A stretch of 64,000 nucleotides of DNA from CAWJKP01 sp963843465. GTDB taxonomy: Bacteria > Planctomycetota > Planctomycetia > Pirellulales > Thermoguttaceae. The notes below the pieces were generated by a model. That model made no database searches and was not told the DNA's origin. It saw nothing but the letters and a program-made list of their open reading frames with translations. Below are positions 62,116 through 64,000 of this stretch, piece by piece; within the stretch, counting starts at the first letter, position 1; every line of letters begins with the position of its first letter. The stretch covers positions 992,001 to 1,056,000 of the forward strand of contig CAWJKP010000002.1 in NCBI GenBank assembly GCA_963843465.1. The letters are read 5' to 3'. Both the position numbers and the translations under genes were made by a program.

Positions 62116-64000
62116 CTATCCGCGGCTCTTCGCCCAGCGCAGCACGATCGCCTCGCCGGGCCACTCCTGGTCGGGCAGATAGACCACATAGAGGAACCGG
62201 CCTAGCGGGTCCACGCGATAGCTCGCCTGGCTCGGCCCGCCGGCCGGCAGCAAGAGCTTCAAGTCTTCCTTGGCGAAGTCCTCGGGCAGGGGGACGCAGA
62301 AATAGTAGCCCGGCAGGATGCGTCGCAGAGCATCGCTCTGGCGCTTCTTCACCAGCCCGGCCGTTTCGCTGCCGGGGAAGGCACGGGCGTAATAGGGATT
62401 GCTGCGGGCCTGGGGATAGCGTTTGGCCGGCACGCGGATAGTCAGCTCCCGAGGGCTCGTCCACTCGGCGGCCACCGGCGGATCGCGGGGCACGGCCGGG
62501 GCGGCAAAGATCGCCAGCTCCGGATCGCCCCAAAGACGAAAGCTGATCGCTACCCGCTGGCCGCTGCCCTGCTCCTTCATGCCCCGTTGGGCTTTCAAGT
62601 CGGCCAGGCAGAGCAGGTAGTTCTGGGCGTCGCGGAGCGCTTCGCCCGCCGTATCGCCGCGGTAGAGCAGGCCGTTGACCAGGGCATGGGCCAAAATGCT
62701 GCCCGAGCCGCTGTGGATCGGCGTCACGCTGCCGATCACTCCCACGCAGCCCAGCTCGTCCGCGCGGTCCAGCAACTGCTCGTCCAGCGAATCGCAGCTT
62801 TGCAACACCGCCAGCGGCATGAGGCTCAGCGGCTCTTCCAGCCGGTTGGGTTTGTCGGGCAGCGATGGCGCAGGAGGAAGATCGTCGGTGGCCGCGGGCG
62901 CCGGCGGGTCCGAGACGTCGGGCGTGCTGTTTTCCAGCATCCCCAAGGCCTCTTCATAATAGCTGTCCGGCGCGTGCTCATGCTGGTAGGGGACGTAGAT
63001 CAGGTCCTGGTAGGCGACGTGCCCCTCGTAGATCAGCAGGCTCGCCTTCCGCGCCGCGGCCAGGACCTCGGGACTGTCGGCATACTTCCCGTAAAACTCG
63101 TCGATCGGCACGCGGCAGTTTTTGAACTCCTGGGCCGTCACGCGGCTGATCAGCTCGCCCAGCGGCAGCGGGCGGCGGGCGACTCCCGCATTGGACACCA
63201 TCAGCACCCGCCCGGGCTTCTTGGAGAGCATCTCCTGGCGGACCAGGCCCCGGGCGAACATCACCGAAGCCCCCGCCAGCGACGGCAACGGGATCCGGCC
63301 GACTCCCAAGGCGACCGGCTGCTGCGGGCCCTTGGCCGTGCAGGGCTCGGCCGCCACCAGGTACTTCTTCCTCGCCTCGCCCGGCGTGGCCGCCAGGGCT
63401 GACGACTGGCCGCCTGCGGCGTGTTTGAGCTTGACCGCGTTTTTCGGGCCGCCATCGATCTCGATGGTCTCGGTGTCGATCGAGGCGTAGTCGGCCAGGA
63501 TCGTCGCCGTCCGCGGCTTGAGCTGATAGCGATCAATCAGCTCGACCACCTGATTCTCGGCCGTGGTCGCACTGGCTGTGCGGCAGAGCACCAGCGGCGC
63601 ACCGCGGACCAGTCCCAGGTACGGCGCCAGCCAAGCCGTCTGGCCGACGCAAAGCGCCTGGTCGGGCACCCGGGCCAGGACCACCGTCCGCACGTTCTCC
63701 GGTCCCAGCCGGCCGAGAACCTGGTCCTGGGCCTCCCCGACGGTTACGATCCGCACCCGGCGGTCCTTGCCGTCGGCCCAGCGGGGCAACCGTACCGGGT
63801 CGCTGACCACCGCCAGCACCTCCTCGAGCTTCAGGTCGGCCAGGGCCTTCATCATCGGCCGAGGCCCCTCCTTGCTCTGGCGGATCAACAGCGGCGCGGA
63901 GAGGCTGCCGGCCAGCGAGGAGCCCATGAGGATCGCTTCCGGGTCGTCCGCCGGTGCGACTACCGCCTGCCGCGTCTGGCCCCAGAATCGTCGCGCGACC
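62116..64000 (-). CDS. Large secreted protein with cell-wall-binding-like repeats, 5' end cut by window
   Basis: The frame is open to the right edge; 628 codons are visible, so the start lies outside. The edge-proximal part (VVAPADDPEAILMGSSLAGS, LSAPLLIR, LEEVLAVVSD) resembles the cell-wall-binding type 2 repeat pattern. A middle part (VLMVSNAGVARRPLPLGELI, SLLIYEGHVAYQDLIYVPYQ, VLQSCDSLDEQLLDRADELG) looks like a caspase-like/C25-type region with a His and a Cys in proper order, but this is weak. The C-terminus is beta-rich. It may be a secreted peptidase or adhesin; I do not assign a function. Confidence 0.6.
   Translation of the reverse strand, partial: VARRFWGQTRQAVVAPADDPEAILMGSSLAGSLSAPLLIRQSKEGPRPMMKALADLKLEEVLAVVSDPVRLPRWADGKDRRVRIVTVGEAQDQVLGRLGPENVRTVVLARVPDQALCVGQTAWLAPYLGLVRGAPLVLCRTASATTAENQVVELIDRYQLKPRTATILADYASIDTETIEIDGGPKNAVKLKHAAGGQSSALAATPGEARKKYLVAAEPCTAKGPQQPVALGVGRIPLPSLAGASVMFARGLVRQEMLSKKPGRVLMVSNAGVARRPLPLGELISRVTAQEFKNCRVPIDEFYGKYADSPEVLAAARKASLLIYEGHVAYQDLIYVPYQHEHAPDSYYEEALGMLENSTPDVSDPPAPAATDDLPPAPSLPDKPNRLEEPLSLMPLAVLQSCDSLDEQLLDRADELGCVGVIGSVTPIHSGSGSILAHALVNGLLYRGDTAGEALRDAQNYLLCLADLKAQRGMKEQGSGQRVAISFRLWGDPELAIFAAPAVPRDPPVAAEWTSPRELTIRVPAKRYPQARSNPYYARAFPGSETAGLVKKRQSDALRRILPGYYFCVPLPEDFAKEDLKLLLPAGGPSQASYRVDPLGRFLYVVYLPDQEWPGEAIVLRWAKSRG

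Noticed and set aside
1..64000. tRNA, rRNA or a replication origin
   Set aside because: No cloverleaf, rRNA core sequence, DnaA-box cluster or dnaA/dnaN neighbourhood was seen by eye.

Overview
The window is a 64 kb stretch of high-GC DNA from a planctomycete, probably a member of the Pirellulales. I infer this from a DUF1559 prepilin-like protein, a DUF3467 protein, tetrahydromethanopterin-type C1 cofactor genes, a TerY-P-like vWA/PP2C/kinase triad, an ISH3-like insertion sequence, and a very high density of dispersed palindromic repeats. No rRNA or tRNA was seen. Both ends cut through genes.

Layout. 1-3.5 kb: a phosphorelay fragment, a FixJ-type regulator, a secreted PmoA-family protein and a sensor kinase. 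3.6-8.4 kb: vWA protein, PP2C phosphatase and a zinc-ribbon/protein-kinase fusion. 8.9-13 kb: a DUF5678-like protein, a FucP-like transporter, an FHA protein and class I aldolase. 13-19.6 kb is accessory DNA: a toxin-antitoxin pair between two 265-bp direct repeats, an HNH nuclease, a putative metalloprotein, hicB with a hicA remnant, a complete IS with terminal repeats and target duplication, then a repeat-rich gene-free region. 19.6-25.7 kb: the imuA-imuB-dnaE2 mutagenic translesion cassette. 26-31 kb: ACT protein, UPF0210 protein, site-2 protease, PII and a secreted protein. 31.2-36.25 kb: the most interesting locus, on the minus strand: promoter, cobalamin riboswitch, intrinsic terminator, a 34-residue peptide, a radical SAM/SPASM maturase and an M28-type peptidase. 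36.4-43.8 kb: OmpR-type regulator, SDR enzyme, and a methanopterin-type cluster (DHPS-like protein, PabB, PabA, DUF447, beta-RFAP synthase). 43.9-53.5 kb: a minus-strand type II secretion/type IV pilus-like operon with one ATPase, three GspF-like proteins and several pseudopilins. 53.7-64 kb: TPR-glycosyltransferase, HldE, FkbM methyltransferase, a zincin, a split UxaA-type dehydratase, a Tat-exported TIM-barrel protein and a partial secreted protein.

Two genome-wide themes run through the window. First, several families of 50-130 bp palindromic repeats lie not only between genes but inside coding sequences in frame, and many genes take their TAG stop from a repeat edge. Second, about ten genes carry a one-base frameshift, often in a short homopolymer. 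That number suggests either consensus sequence error or real decay, and the affected genes are given here as single broken entries.
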